This document shows positions 31,153 through 42,889 of a DNA stretch of 64,000 nucleotides, piece by piece (the stretch's first letter is position 1; each line of letters opens with the position of its first letter). The stretch comes from Ectobius pallidus. Taxonomy: Eukaryota; Arthropoda; Insecta; Blattodea; Ectobiidae. Location of the stretch: positions 66,915,073-66,979,072 of the forward strand of contig CAXKWD010000006.1 in NCBI GenBank assembly GCA_964059195.1. The letters are read 5' to 3'. The notes below the pieces were generated by a model that did no database searches, was not told the origin of the DNA, and worked only from the letters and a program-made list of their open reading frames with translations. A program made the translations under genes and the position numbers.

Positions 31153-32938
31153 TTACATATTGCTAAATCTTTCTCCTTCAAAAGTACCTTTATCATTCAC
31201 AATGTTCCAACAATTGCAAATAGTTTGAATGAAGGATGCTGTATACTCAAATCCAGAAAACGCTGTGTCCATAGTAGACCAGCATTTAAGAGCAGCATTA
31301 TTTCTCTCGTCGAATACCCAAAGAGCAAGATTCACACTCTATTTCTGAATGTACATGACTTTAGAGATAGTAAATGCCCATATTTAACTAATGAGTTACT
31401 TTCCTTTTTATACATTAACTGTAGGCAGTTGAAATTTGCAGAAACTAGGAGATCAAAATTATTGAAATCAGTATACTTCAAAATCCTTTCTTGGTTAGTA
31501 ATCCAGTTATTACAAATACATTTCCATATATGGACAATATAAAAAGTAAAAAATACTCTCCGTCTTGGTTTTCTGGATGTTCAATGCATGGCTGCAAAAT
31601 ACCAGTAGGTGTTTGCAATTCATTAGCTTTCCTGTTTATAGCATTACTGCCTGCTATTAATGATAACACAAAAAATCCAATTTTCTCTACTTCTTTATTT
31701 ACATGCAACAACATAGCCTTTAACTCTTCAGAGGTTAATCCCTCAACTGGTATAATGCTAACCACTTCTTTGTATTTTGAAAACACACTTGTAATCATAA
31801 ATACTTGTGCAGTATTTGCTACATTTGAAGCATTTTTGCTAGCACATAAATGGTACCTCATTTGAATGTGAGTCGAGGCTCATTGTTAATCTCATTGAGA
31901 ATTATATTTATGACTAGTTCATGGTCTTAACTTTCAGATAACCTATGCTATTGTCTATATTTAAAGCATTTAAGTTATAGGCCTACTTACCTCCAAGCTT
32001 TTGCAGATTACATGGATGTGGCAATTATAAACAGTCCTACCGTATCCAGTTTTATGCAGAGCATTATATGCAGATGATGAATGGACATACACACAAGGTG
32101 CTAATAGCAAATTGTTGCTTTCATACCTGCAGAAGCATTGGCTTTTACATTTAGCAATTCTGTTTGCTCCATTATAAACTGTAACTGATGAGATAATTCA
32201 CCAGAAAATATATTTGTTAACATTGCTAATGCATTATGCACCACTAGTTTATTATTCATATCCTTGTTAAGCACATTTGTCTCTAGATAACAAAAAATTA
32301 GTCAAGAACGCTTTTTGTGGTTACCATCTTCCAGTTTTTGGACTTCTTGCTGGGGTATTATGCAATTATTTATTGTAAGCAAAACACTGAGATCGCTCAT
32401 AACACACACTGAACCAAGAATCTTTGGAATGTCATCATTAACATCCATTAAACACATCACTATCCTTTCTTCTGCCATTATGCTAATCCACTGCCCTTTA
32501 CATCCATCTTTTACACTTAGGAAATACTGAATCACATCTGCTAAGCAATGCAGAGCTTGTTCTTCAGCATAATTTTGAAGCTGTTTTAAGCTTTCTGCAA
32601 CTGCTTGGTTCAAATTTTCTTCTTCCTCATCAGTTAATCTTCTGCATGATGAACTTGGTCTTGACAAATACTCAGGCAGATTAGAAAATATTGAGGGTAC
32701 GGCACCATGTTTCAGTTTAGGGTAATGTTTTTATTTCCCCATCAACTAAAAATGTCTCTGTTCTTATCACAATTTCTACAGGAAAATGCTTTATGCAAAT
32801 AACAGGCTTGCTTACCCCTGTAAAGTCTGTAAGCCACTGCTGTATCTCATCTTTTGGTAAAGAAAATGTAGCCTACTACGGTAACACTTTCATGTTGTGA
32901 CTTGTAGTTACTTTTGCAACAATAGAACACCCAGGCAT
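31153..32938 (-). pseudogene. THAP/P-element-like transposase pseudogene
   Basis: Pieces in order on the minus strand. 32938-32710 resembles a THAP domain: MPGC start, LPKDEIQQWLTDF, ICIKHF (the C-x2-H) and, after a +1 shift near 32720, AVPSIF, the THAP hallmark. 32667-32302 continues with an acidic helical segment. About 32100-31990 has a NNLLLAPCVYVHSSSAYNAL stretch, like the segment before the P-type catalytic core. 31861-31478 resembles the RNase-H-like core (VFMITSVFSKYKEVVS, then SLIAGSNAINRKA where an Asp is expected, then a frameshifted FYIVHIWKCICNNWI). 31335-31153 resembles the later helical segment (MNLALWVFDERN..FIQTI). Two adjacent stops, at least two frameshifts and the apparently lost Asp make it non-functional. 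Recognition is from memory of THAP9/P proteins. Confidence 0.65.
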
Positions 32939-33557
32939 TGTGAATTTTTGAAACAGTTAAGAAGCATTTCTGCAGTGTTATCATAAATTGTTATGATCAG
33001 AACTAATTACCACATCATCTGTCTTATAAGTCATTTTGCAAGCCGTTGGGGTTATGGCTGGCCTACTTATGTAGGTGAAACAAATCTTGCAAAGGGAGGT
33101 TTGTTGCAGTTAGGTTAGGAATGTTGATATTAGTGTTAGCGACATAGAGCTAAGTTAGTGGCAGTTGGGTTAGGACCGGTGATATTAGTGTTGATCATGA
33201 TCAAGTTTACAGTCCCAACATTGTTTCTGGTTCTTGTGATCCATGCGCAACTCATTGCTGTTCATAATTCTCCCCACTGTTTTTTCAACCATTTCCCCTT
33301 TATGATGTCATGGTGGAATTTCCTGCTCTCGGTATCGTTAACTTAACCTACTTGCGTCTTTTAACTATATTGCAGCCCATGTGTGTCATTATATCAGAGC
33401 CTCTAACTTTTGACTTAGGTAGACTTATTTATTATTGCACACATGAAATATAATTTTCTATGCTGATTGAATTGTACCAGTCAAACTTACTTGACTATTT
33501 ACATCTTTTGCTATGTAAGTTATTATGTAATATAGGCTGATTGATTATAACTTCATG
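32939..33557. other. Intergenic, nothing recognised
   Basis: Upstream flank of the THAP/P-like pseudogene. No promoter, terminal inverted repeat or gene could be identified. Confidence 0.3.
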
Positions 33558-33934
33558 TAGGGGGGAGAATGGGGTACATTTGGCAGTGGGGTAGATTCAG
33601 CACTGGGCTATATTAAGTATATTTCTATTTATTTTTGCTGAAACAATGGTATGCATAGTTGCCAATTTTACAAATAACACCTGCATTCTACTTTTGTTTA
33701 CATTTGGTCTGGTTTCTTGTGTATTACATGGCTTGATATTTTTTGAGTCATTGAGGTTAGTCAGCAGGGTAAGTTTCATACTCAAATAATTCTGAGATTA
33801 ATACCTAGGTAGTATGATATAATGATAATTGATTTTATTTGGACATTTAGACTTCTCATGTAAACATATTAATTGTTGAAATCAATAATGGTATTAGGTT
33901 AGCGATGACGACTTTTTGTTTTCTCTTTACTGAG

Positions 33935-34039
33935 TGGGGTACTTTCAGCATGATGAAACTGCCCCATGATGGGGTACTTTCAGCATGATGAAACTGCCCC
34001 ATGATGGGGTACTTTCAGCATGATGAAACTACCCCATAA
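33935..34039. repeat. 35-bp tandem repeat, three units
   Basis: TGGGGTACTTTCAGCATGAT begins at 33935, 33970 and 34005; units end ...GAAACTGCCCCATGA. Each unit carries an inverted GGGG/CCCC pair. They lie inside the pogo-like element, suggesting multiplied transposase-binding sites. Confidence 0.9.
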
Positions 34040-34083
34040 TGATAATATTGGTTCATTTTAAATGTAACCAGACCTAAACTTAT

Positions 34084-34224
34084 GTAAGGAAGACTGACAG
34101 AGCACAAATTAGTGAAGGAAGCATAAAAAGGGCCTTAATCGATGTCTTCGGCAATGTCAAAAGCATTAAAAATGCTGCGGAAACATACGGAATTAAGCAG
34201 CAAATTCTGGAAAGCAGAATTTAA
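34084..34224 (+). pseudogene. psq-type helix-turn-helix fragment
   Basis: 46 codons ending in TAA. RKTDRAQISEGSIKRALIDV ... KSIKNAAETYGIKQQILESRI fits the pipsqueak/CENP-B N-terminal helix-turn-helix of pogo-like transposases, which binds the element ends. It is followed by an A-run and several stops. Confidence 0.6.
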
Positions 34225-34423
34225 AAAAAAACTTGAAAAAATTTCAAAATAGGAGTTTCTTAGGAAATTCCACAGCGAATTAATGAAATGATGCAGGGCA
34301 TGACAGCGATGAAAGTAGTGAAGAACTAGCGACTAGTAGTAAAAATGCTGCAAGGCAAGTTTTCTCAACCAAGGAAGAACAATATTGGGTGTGTTACTGT
34401 GAAAAGGGTCATCCAACAACTTC

Positions 34424-34567
34424 TATTGGCCACAACTTGAAGATAAATGTGAAATTGAAATAGGCGATGTGGTCAGCAAACTACCGAAACAGTACACTAA
34501 GGCCACAGCTGGAACATCTGACATTTTCAAGTTTCCTTTTAAATTTGAGCCACTTACTGTCCTGTGA
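34424..34567 (+). pseudogene. Pogo-like transposase C-terminal tail fragment
   Basis: 47 codons to a TGA, with YWPQLEDKCEIEIGDVVSKL and FKFPFKFEPLTVL. It matches in pattern the tail of the 26872-27495 frame (WPDSEDIS.IEDEQI..KL ... FEEKFEGLYV), so both elements come from related transposases. The upstream frame is broken. Confidence 0.6.
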
Positions 34568-34708
34568 CATTCATTTCTTTGCCAAAGCAATGTCATATTA
34601 TGGTATGCCATATGTACCCCACAAGCATGACAAAACTACCCCACCGATGGGGTAGATTCAGCACTTTGAATTAACATTTTGTTTCTGAAATTTCTTGTAG
34701 TGATAGCT

Positions 34709-34975
34709 GTATTTTATTAAAAAATTAGTGACACTTATTTTCTAAGATAATCCTAGGTTACGCTATGTTAGGTAGATATTCCTGTGTTTAAAAGAAACTT
34801 AGATTAGGTTAGGGTAGGTTGAGTATGTATTTTATAAAAATTTAGTGACACCTATTTTTTAACTCTAAGATAACCCCAGGTTACGTTAAGTTAAGTTAGG
34901 TTATGGCAGGATAGTCCTGTATTTTATACGAAAATTAGTGACACCTATTTTCTAAGATAGCTCTAAATTAGGGGC
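34709..34975. repeat. Diverged tandem repeat, three units of 94-116 bp
   Basis: TGTATTTTAT starts at 34709, 34825 and 34919, each followed by AATTAGTGACACYTATTTT, CTAAGATA and a TTAGGTTA-rich stretch. It contains TTAGG-like runs (AGATTAGGTTAGGGTAGG) but is not a telomere array. Confidence 0.7.
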
Positions 34976-35759
34976 ATAAAGGTCATCTATGTTTCATAAG
35001 GTAGCGACAGGGACTGAGCGAACGCGAGACACACCATCACCATCTCAATCATATTTGCCAGCCTGCTATGACGTCTCATTACTTCCTTTATCGTGCAAGA
35101 CCAACAGCGCAACTCGCCACCGGTCGAAATTCTCGCCTTCCAATAGCCATTTTTGGTTCAGACACTGGCCATTTATAGGTTTGAAAAGCGATCTCTTCTT
35201 TTTCATTTTCCCAGTCTTTCGGGCAATTTCCAGAAAAGAAAACTAAATTACTATATTTATGATTTATAAAGAACGCAAGCTCAAAACCACCGATTTTGAA
35301 CCTTTTTTGTGATTAAACATAGTGCGTAATCATAAAAACCATCCCCGAGAATATTAAAAGTAAAATATTTAAAAAAATTATACACTGTTTTAAAATCTGT
35401 TGCTAAAGATAGATCCGTTTCTACTTCTGCGCAGACTCAAGAAGTCACATCATGCTTAGCCGCTGGGAATTAAATCGTTAAGTCAATATTCAGTATTAAT
35501 AAGGAAGTAAAGACACAAGTAACACTGAAATGGTTCTACTAAACTAGCTAATAATTATTGTATGTCATGTCTGCAATAAAGGTTAAAATTTAATATAATA
35601 TAGAGTTACAAAAGGTACCTCATTTTCATTGTGTTAATTATTTCATGGCTGTCCAGCATGGGTCTACAAGTTATATTGAGTTTAAAGGTTAAATACTATC
35701 ATTTATGTCTGTATGTCAAAGCTCACAATGTTCATATGTGATTAGGGCTATCAAACCTA
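34976..35759. other. Intergenic, nothing recognised
   Basis: A GC-richer patch at 34990-35180 contains an 85-codon frame with no recognisable domain; the rest is AT-rich. Confidence 0.3.
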
Positions 35760-36015
35760 ATTCCTAATTTGACTAGTAATTCTGTGAATAGTAGACATCG
35801 CGTTAAAGAAAGAAAAGAACAAAAATGTCAAATCTGCTCTTGATCTTGAAGCGCAATCGGAAAATAAAAATCTCTACATATACGTCGTTTTAATTAATTC
35901 AAAGAACATTTAAGCCAAATTGGAAGGAAATCGATCAACGCGTTTGGTCGTGACACTTAGCTAACAAATTTACACAGACGAAATGCCGAGTTTAAATAGG
36001 GCCTTGCTTCGCCCG
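35760..36015 (+). repeat. Dispersed repeat family A, copy 2
   Basis: Shares AAATCTCTACATATACG, GCCAAATTGGAAGGAAATCG, a TTTGGTCGTGAC string, CAAATTTACACAGACGAAAT and GCCTTGCTTCGCCCGATCAA with copy 1 (23600) and copy 3 (42890, inverted), in the same order. Confidence 0.6.
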
Positions 36016-36146
36016 ATCAATAATTCAGATAAGTTATTACGAATGCTAGCATCTAAACGTGTCAGGCAGTACAAAATTCATGTGACACTTGAATCGATTT
36101 TACATGACTTAAAAACATTTTAAAGACAAAAATATTGAATAATGTC

Positions 36147-36455
36147 CACCACTGTGGCGTAGGCTGTGGCGTAGGGGATGCGTTCGCTCTTCTCACGCAG
36201 CGGGCCTGGGTTCGATTCCTGGTCGGGACAAGTTACCTATGTGGGTTTTTTCTGGGGGTTTTCCTCGCCTGTGAGACAAATGTCGGGTAACTTTAGGCCC
36301 TTGTGGTCCCCAAATATCATCTGACCGTCATTATCATCTTCATCCCATCCTCGCCTTGTTTGGAGTGAGTGTGTATGTGAATGGTGTGTCTCGTCCTAAT
36401 GGGTTCGTGTTGAATCGGAGGTGGCCCCGGCATTGGGCTGATCACTAATCCGGGG
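36147..36455 (+). mobile_element. tRNA-derived SINE, family 1, copy 2 (3'-truncated)
   Basis: Head with GTAGGGGATGCGTTCGC and GGGTTCGATTCCTGG, body with GACAAATGTCGGGTAACTTT, GTCATTATCATCTTCATC and GAGGTGGCCCCGGCATTG. It stops at ATCCGGGG, about 120 bp before the normal 3' end. A 12-bp CTGTGGCGTAGG duplication at the start lengthens the head. Confidence 0.85.
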
Positions 36456-36469
36456 AGAATTAGTTTTAA

Positions 36470-37257
36470 TGCAATTTAATCATGTAAAATTTTAGCTGCA
36501 TTGGTCTTCATAAAAATAAAATATGAACTACTATTTTGCTCTTGTTTTTCTTTTCAAAGGTATACCACAGTCTTTGTCGACTTTATAAACATTGCGAAGA
36601 CGAGAAAGATGATTTTATTTGTTTATATTAACTATACCCGAGTACTTTTAGAATCAAAACAAACTCATTGCGTAAATTATATAACCTACACTTTAAAAAA
36701 GAGAAGGATTTTCATGTAGGCTATAAATAACTTCTTTCGCATCCGCCTGTCACCTTCCCAGCACGAAAGCCTTTATGAATAATAGTTGTATTACAGATGA
36801 TATTACCTCTTTATCTTCCTAATTTGCATCCTTGGAACAGTAATAGTTTACTTAACTCGGAACTGTGACCGAAACTAATTTATAAGATAACTTTAGTGCC
36901 TTACCGCCTACAAATTGAATCCTATACCTGGTCGGAGGTAATTACATATTTTTCTTCTCCCAGGGAATTCGCTACTCTATACGGCCATCCATAAAAGTGC
37001 GGTTTGATTGGTTACTTTTTCAGTTCGAAGGAAGTTTAAGGGCAACGCATTTTCTATCGGACACTTTTTCAAGTTAAACCGAGCAGAACTAACGCGCTTC
37101 TCGTTATCGGGAGACGTTTAGTCAGTTCCCGCAGCTAGGGCTAAAGAACATGACAGGCACTGGAAGCATGGGTCAGTTCATATCCGTACTGCCCAATCTC
37201 AAATACTGCGGTTTGATTGTTCCAAGATGTATAGTTTAGGAGATTGAATATTTTAAA
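36470..37257. other. Intergenic between two SINE copies
   Basis: No gene recognised. GCGGTTTGATTG occurs twice (about 37000 and 37209), a minor direct repeat. Confidence 0.3.
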
Positions 37258-38402
37258 TTGTCCACCGCTATGACTCAGGGGATGCGTTCAATCCTCACGC
37301 AGCGGGCCCGAGTTCGATTCCTGGTCGGGACGATTTACCTAGGTGAGTTTTTTTTCCGGGGTTTTCCCTCACCTGTGAGATAAATGTCATGTAACTTTAG
37401 GCCCTTGTGGTCCCCGGATATCATCTGGCCGTCATTATCATCTTCATCCCCATCCTCGCCATGTTCTGAGTGAGTGAGTGTGTGTGTGTGAATGGTGTGT
37501 ATCGTCCTATGTGTTCGTGTTCTCTCGGAGGTGGCCCCGGCATTGGGCTGATCACTCATCCAGGGAGGCCCTCCATGTCCTTGTCTGGTCAAAAAAGTAT
37601 GTATGTGATCCAAATATAATCCCTCTCCCGACAGGTCGCGGCCCTGTAAGCAGGGCCGTGGAAAGAAAGCAAGGGCCCCAGGGACAAATTTTCCCGGCCC
37701 CCCGTCAAATATTATAATGTATGCAATAAAAAGATTATGTAATGATATTACGTAATTATTAAGTGCCAGAATGGTACCGGTACTTTATGAGATTGTTTGG
37801 TAGACAGGAAAATATCTGTTCTTCTGACTGTCTGTCTGTCCGTGTGCCTGTAAGCGCGATAACTCAAATACGCTTTAGCCTATCGGATTTTCATAAAACT
37901 TGGTATACCATTTATAACGCCCATGGGACGAAGCCTATTGATTTTGGACCAAATCGATTAACTGATGCTGGGCATGAAACGGAAAAATACATGAAAATGT
38001 TCTAATTAGGAACAATTTTATCTGTATGTACCAGTTTAATCTTTTGAAAATTATGATTTTAAATGCCGAACGTTGGTGAGGCCTACTGTTAAGTCCAAAA
38101 GGATTTGTGCTTCTACTTATCAAAAATAGCAATTTTTCTTCAAGAATAATCCGTTTCATGTTAACTGATTAATTCCGTGTCACCGTTATACGACAGGACA
38201 ATGCAGGTAAAGTAAACACATAAAACATAACCAATGGTATTTTAGAAAGTAAAAAATAAAAAGCCTGGTCGGCCGGGCCCCCTTTTGGGACGCGGGCCCC
38301 GGGGCTGCAACCCCGGCTGCCCCTCCCTCTCGTCGGGCCTGCCTGTAAGGCCCGGGCGGCTTGGGTCGCTTAAATCCTAAAAGGGAGAGGTAAAACTACG
38401 AC
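37258..38402 (+). mobile_element. tRNA-derived SINE, family 1, copy 3, split by a hAT insertion
   Basis: Head with GACTCAGGGGATGCG and GAGTTCGATTCCTGG, the complete body and AGGTCGCGGCCCTGTAAG up to 37650. The SINE resumes at 38350 with GCCCGGGCGGCTTGGGTCGC and ends in GGGAGAGGTAAAACTACGAC. The interruption is exactly the 691-bp hAT element plus an 8-bp duplication. With copies 1 and 4 this fixes the full SINE at about 430-440 bp. Confidence 0.88.
37651..38341. mobile_element. 691-bp non-autonomous hAT element inserted in a SINE
   Basis: Flanked by perfect 8-bp direct repeats CCTGTAAG (37643-37650 and 38342-38349). Ends are CAGGGCCGTGG and, inverted, CAGGCCCGACG; both subterminal regions are rich in GGGGCCC/CCCCGGC. 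The interior includes a transcribed-looking module (ATACGCTTTAGCCTATCGGA, CATAAAACTTGGTATACC, GACCAAATCGATTAACTG) that recurs as a truncated copy at 61850-62140. No transposase. Confidence 0.88.
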
Positions 38403-39969
38403 AAAGAAAGAATATTTTTAATTAATAAGACATAATATTAATGAAGGTAATTATAACATAATAATACACTATAAAATAGTAATGAACTTAGTCCTTGTGT
38501 AGAAATCGAGTGTTCCCAAAGCTTCTATTCATGGTATTCAGTGGTATCCCTTTCCTTTAATAAAACAATTGTACAACAGAGAACTAGCTATCATCGTCCT
38601 ATTCTCCCTCTAGACTCCTTTACCCTCAGCCTTTCTTCGAATAAATCATTTCAAATTTTGTTTGATTATTCTTTTTCCACTGAACACATCCCACACTTTT
38701 TTTCCCTCTATTTTTTACCACAATATTAGTTTTTCTTTTTTACTATGGAAATATGAAAATACAAGAGGGACCAAAAAAAAAAACGAAAAAAAAAAACTTT
38801 GAAATTGTACATTACTTAGTCACATGGTCTGTATTTCAACCCATTCCTTAGCGAAGTTAACAGAATCGATGGTGTATAATTAGCCTAAGAAATTTGTTCG
38901 ACGAGGAATTAATACATTTAAGATAGAACACATTGTTAATATCTAGGCCTAAATGTAATCAATGCTGGTAGCATATTTTAAGTTTGTACTTTTCGTCTTG
39001 ATATATTATATGATACATAATTTATTCATTGTATAACACATTCGTATTATGTAACGGTAAACGATATGCTCGTATATCCTCAAATTGCTTGGCTGAGAGC
39101 AGCTACTGATTCTCTGAACCTAGCGGATGCGGTGTGCTTCATCCTTTAGCGTTAGCGTTGCTCACTATAAATTACTATGGGTCTAGATACCTCCTTGGAT
39201 ATTTCTGAGATTGGGAGTTCTGGAAGGGATTGAACTCAGTCTCGTGAGCATAAAGGAGGAGCTACTTGAATAAAGAATTAGTGGTTGCTTTACGGACGTG
39301 GAAATTGACATGCTTGCGACTATATTAAAGTATTTTTTATTATTGTATATTCAGTTTAATAATTAAGGAATCGCGCACAATGTATATTCAGTTTACTGAT
39401 CTTGTATTCTCCCCATCTTACCACAACCCAATGAAGTCGAAAGAAGGAGGTAGCGATGCAGCAGTCGTGTGGTAGGTCTTATTTTTCTACGCTATAAACA
39501 CTATTTACTAAAATGTACCCTTTCATTCAGATAATGCATTCGCGTAATCATTCACCCCTACTCGTAACGGAATTGACGCGATTGAAATTAAAATGAACCC
39601 TGTTGACCACCTTTTTTAAACTCTTTAACTCGAGTTTAACCTGTTACATACACTCGTACCTATATATTAATCTTACATCTTTCTGAATGATTTGTAGGGT
39701 TGCATTTCCACTTTTATGAGTTATTGCTTAATATTGTAACTGTCCTTTGCTGTATCAATCTCGCTCGATGCACGATCACATGATCATTGCAAAAAAATCT
39801 GTCATAACTTATCTAATTGGCACTGACTTTGAAAAGTTTAATTTCGTTTAATTACGCTTCATCTACTATTTTTTAAAGGCTCTCATTTGATGTTTTGTTC
39901 CACTTATTTCCAATTGCTTAATTAAGCGTTGGTCATACCACCTCCTTAACATTTTAAGTTTCATATATG
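38403..39969. other. Intergenic, nothing recognised
   Basis: AT-rich, with A-runs near 38772-38797. No domain, RNA gene or terminal repeat. Confidence 0.3.
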
Positions 39970-39971
39970 TA

Positions 39972-40945
39972 CCGGGTGTTCAGAAATTCATATTACAAAC
40001 TTCTAGGCTATTAGAGGGCACTTAGTAGACAATATTTCTAACAGGAACCCATACCCGGAAACGTGCTACAGCAGTTACAATGCGTCGGATTTGCCGGTGT
40101 TGTTTTGCAACCGGAGAGGCAGTACATGACGTCAGAAGAGCACCATGTGAAATGAGGTGTGACGTAAGGTACAGAATTAAATGATGTGTGACTCATTACA
40201 GACGAAAGTCAAATTTTTTGTAACAATACCAAAGTAACAAAAAAACTTTCATTGATCACAGTAACGCTTATGTCAACAGTGGAAAAAACAAATTTGTTTC
40301 TGTATTAGGCTATGCACTGGATGTGTCCCATACGAAACTGCTCACTACAACAGAGACTCGATGTGACGACCACCAACGTCGTTGCACACATTGTACCGAC
40401 GAATTTTGTTCCGGTACACTCGTTCCATCACGCCTGGTGTCCCGTTAATCTCTTGTACATCGACCATCACTCGTGCCAGCAGTTCTTCCTCGGTCTCTAC
40501 AGGAGTCTCGTACACCATACTCTTCATACGATCCCAGAAGAAATAGTCCAGTGGCGTTAAGTCCGGCGATGGTGGGGGCCATGCAATTGGACCACCCCGG
40601 TCTATCTGTCTTTGCCCGAATATTCGGTTCAGATGTTCCCAGACGTCACGTGTCCGTGTATTCTGCAAACGTGTACTCAACCATGTTGATCGGAGACGCA
40701 CAGGCACGTGAATGGGGCTCCAGGCATGATACCATAGCAGGGTAAACGTCACGTGCCATCAGGTGATCCTCTGACGTCATGTACTGCCTATACGGTTGCA
40801 AAACAACACCGGCAAATCCGACACTTTGTAATGGCTGTAGCAACGTACCGTTTCCGGTTCCAGACATGGGTTCCTATTCGAAATATTGTCTACTAAGTCC
40901 CCTCTACTAGTCCTAGAAGTTTGTAATATGAATTTCCGAGCACCC
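39972..40945 (-). mobile_element. Tc1/mariner-like element with terminal repeats of about 175 bp
   Basis: 39972-40150 and 40765-40945 are inverted copies. Shared blocks include GAAATTCATATTACAAACTT, TAGTAGACAATATTTC, GGATTTGCCGGTGTTGTTTT and GCAGTACATGACGTCAGA. TA flanks both ends (39970-39971, 40946-40947). The interior encodes the C-terminal part of a transposase on the minus strand, so this is a truncated element using long terminal repeats. Confidence 0.85.
40345..40752 (-). pseudogene. Mariner-type transposase, C-terminal third
   Basis: 135 codons to a stop at 40345. It contains WPPPSPDLTPLDYFFWDRMK, the last catalytic-acid block of insect IS630/mariner-like DDE/D transposases (the D in SPDLTPLD), then VYETPVETEEELLARV and the tail RRYNVCNDVGGRHIESLL. 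The earlier catalytic D (QQDGAPPH block) and the N-terminal helix-turn-helix are missing. The ATG at 40752 is unlikely to be original because the family is usually over 300 residues. A second frame (40646-40867) begins in the terminal repeat and is probably a broken upstream part. Confidence 0.8.
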
Positions 40946-40990
40946 TATATGCATATATACACACACATTTATATTCTCACACAGATACAT

Positions 40991-41012
40991 TATATATATA
41001 TATATATATATT
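40991..41012. repeat. (TA)n microsatellite
   Basis: About 11 TA units next to the mariner-like element's right end. Confidence 0.9.
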
Positions 41013-42889
41013 TAAATGTCTAGATATTCCGATAGTTTTTTGACAGTCAGTAGATTTCTTTTTTGTTTTAAGTGTCGGTTTAATTTGATTATGTACATTA
41101 GGCAAGTTATCACCTGTTGTTATGTTATCTGCCTATTTTCAGCTTGGCGATAAGTTTTTGTATTTTAATTATTTAAAATTTACTTTGAAACGGAGGCATT
41201 GCTTTAAACATTGTGTTCCTCTATGTTAGATTGATGGACCATTATGACTTTAATGGATATACAATTCATAAAAAGAAATACGAGCATTTCTAGGAATAGT
41301 ACTTAAAGAATATTACAGATGGGTAAAATGTTATACATTTTATTCCGATTCCTGGTTTCCAGAAAATATTGTCATATGACTGACCCCTTCAATGCGTTTC
41401 GTATGAGATACGGCTAAAGGAAATGGAAGAAAACGCTACCCATACATTACATAGAATCAATACCGAAATATAACTTGCAAGAAGAGGTTAGATTTTCAAA
41501 TACCTCTATTTACAACTTGCTGCCCTTACATAAATTTTGTTGGGGGAACATTACCTTCTCTGGATTTCTCTCTTTATCGAAATAGTTATCGATATAATCG
41601 TTTTCTTGTAATTTGTAGACTGCGAGTTGAATTCAAATTGTTTTGTATCTGATTAGGAGATTTAGTCCTACGGTAGGTTAGCAAATAATTTCTAACAGGC
41701 TTGCTTTTGAGATTTCTTATTATGATACTTCCTAAATTTCTAGCTATGGATTACAGTGCTTCTTCAACATTATCATACTTGCAAGTTAACGTTTCTGGAT
41801 TCATTCACTCATATGTCATATTTCTTCAATGTGGACGCTCAGCCTTAGTAGAAGAAGCAGCCTTGGATAATTTCATAGAAGTTGAGGCTGAATTCCAAAA
41901 ATCCTTCTCTAACTTTTTCACTGCTATTGACATACAAATGCATTGCCGAAAAATTTCATAAAGGACTATATATTAGTTGAAGATATTTATCCTTGCTATT
42001 GTCCATTGAAATGTTCCTATTTGATATCAAAGTTATAACCCACTAGTGATTTTACTTGTTGAATACTTAGATTAAAATATTAGTTCAGCTCTGAAAGGAT
42101 TACAGGCTGCTTAACAGTCCATCTGCCACGGAGTTGAAAGACTGTGGTTGAAGACGCAGCGGTCAGACTGTGGGCAAGAAAGACTCTGTTATTTAACGAG
42201 ATTAGGGAAACCTTAGTGCACATTCATTATTTTAAGTTCTATTTTGACTCCATTCTGGGGTGAAAATATGTGGAACCGTTCATTATAATGTACACCTATA
42301 GCCTAGCCAAGCATACATGATGAGCCAGATCCGTCGTATGCCTTTTATTATTTGTATTTGTAATAATTTTGTATTAATTTGTATTTTCTAATTTGTAATT
42401 TGTAATAAACTTCATCATCATCATCATCCATATTACCATAATATTCTGATTAGGACAGTTGTGCGGCGCTTAGCCAACAAGTTGATCCAAAGCTTTGTTA
42501 TGTTCTTTTATATGCCAATTTTTATAATCAGAGAGTAATGGAAATTCAATCAAGAAAGTAAAAGGAAAGGGACTGAGGATTATTACCTGTAGACCTATGT
42601 GCTAGGACGAGCAGGGGAACGATTTACTTAGGATGTGATCGAAGGAACAGAAAGAATAATAAATGGAAGTTACGAGTTGCTGAGGATATAAACGGTATAA
42701 ATATGGGATTGAAAATATGTAATTGTAAATTGCTGGAACAAATAACTGGATAACAGTTATCAGCAATAAACTGCAGAGAAACTATAACATTCACTATTAT
42801 TTGGACACATTGGATATTATTTGTGCTTATCTGGATTATTATTCTGAGGAAATATAAACGGACAATTTACCAAGTGAAGCGAGGTCCTG
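41013..42889. other. Intergenic, nothing firmly recognised
   Basis: AT-rich. A short (CAT)n run at about 42412-42430 follows AATAAACTT, which could mark the 3' end of an old retroposon (GACTGTGGTTGAAGACG... upstream), but no head could be identified. The 86-codon frame at 41701 has no recognisable domain. Confidence 0.3.

Larger units (their letters stand above)
33560..34667 (+). mobile_element. Second pogo-like element, internally deleted, right end lost
   Basis: Starts after a TA (33558-33559) with GGGGGGAGAATGGGGTACAT, clearly related in type to the 26473 element end. Subterminal GGGGTAGATTCAGCAC motifs occur on both sides (about 33589 and 34650), and three 35-bp units lie at 33935-34039. 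Inside are an N-terminal psq-type helix-turn-helix fragment and a C-terminal tail fragment of a pogo-like transposase; the DDE region is missing. The expected inverse of the left end is not found at the right, so about 34667 is only the last recognisable base. Confidence 0.7.

Noticed and set aside
33935..34039. CRISPR-like array (35-bp repeats)
   Set aside because: The repeats abut with no spacers, lie in an animal transposon, and no cas gene is near.
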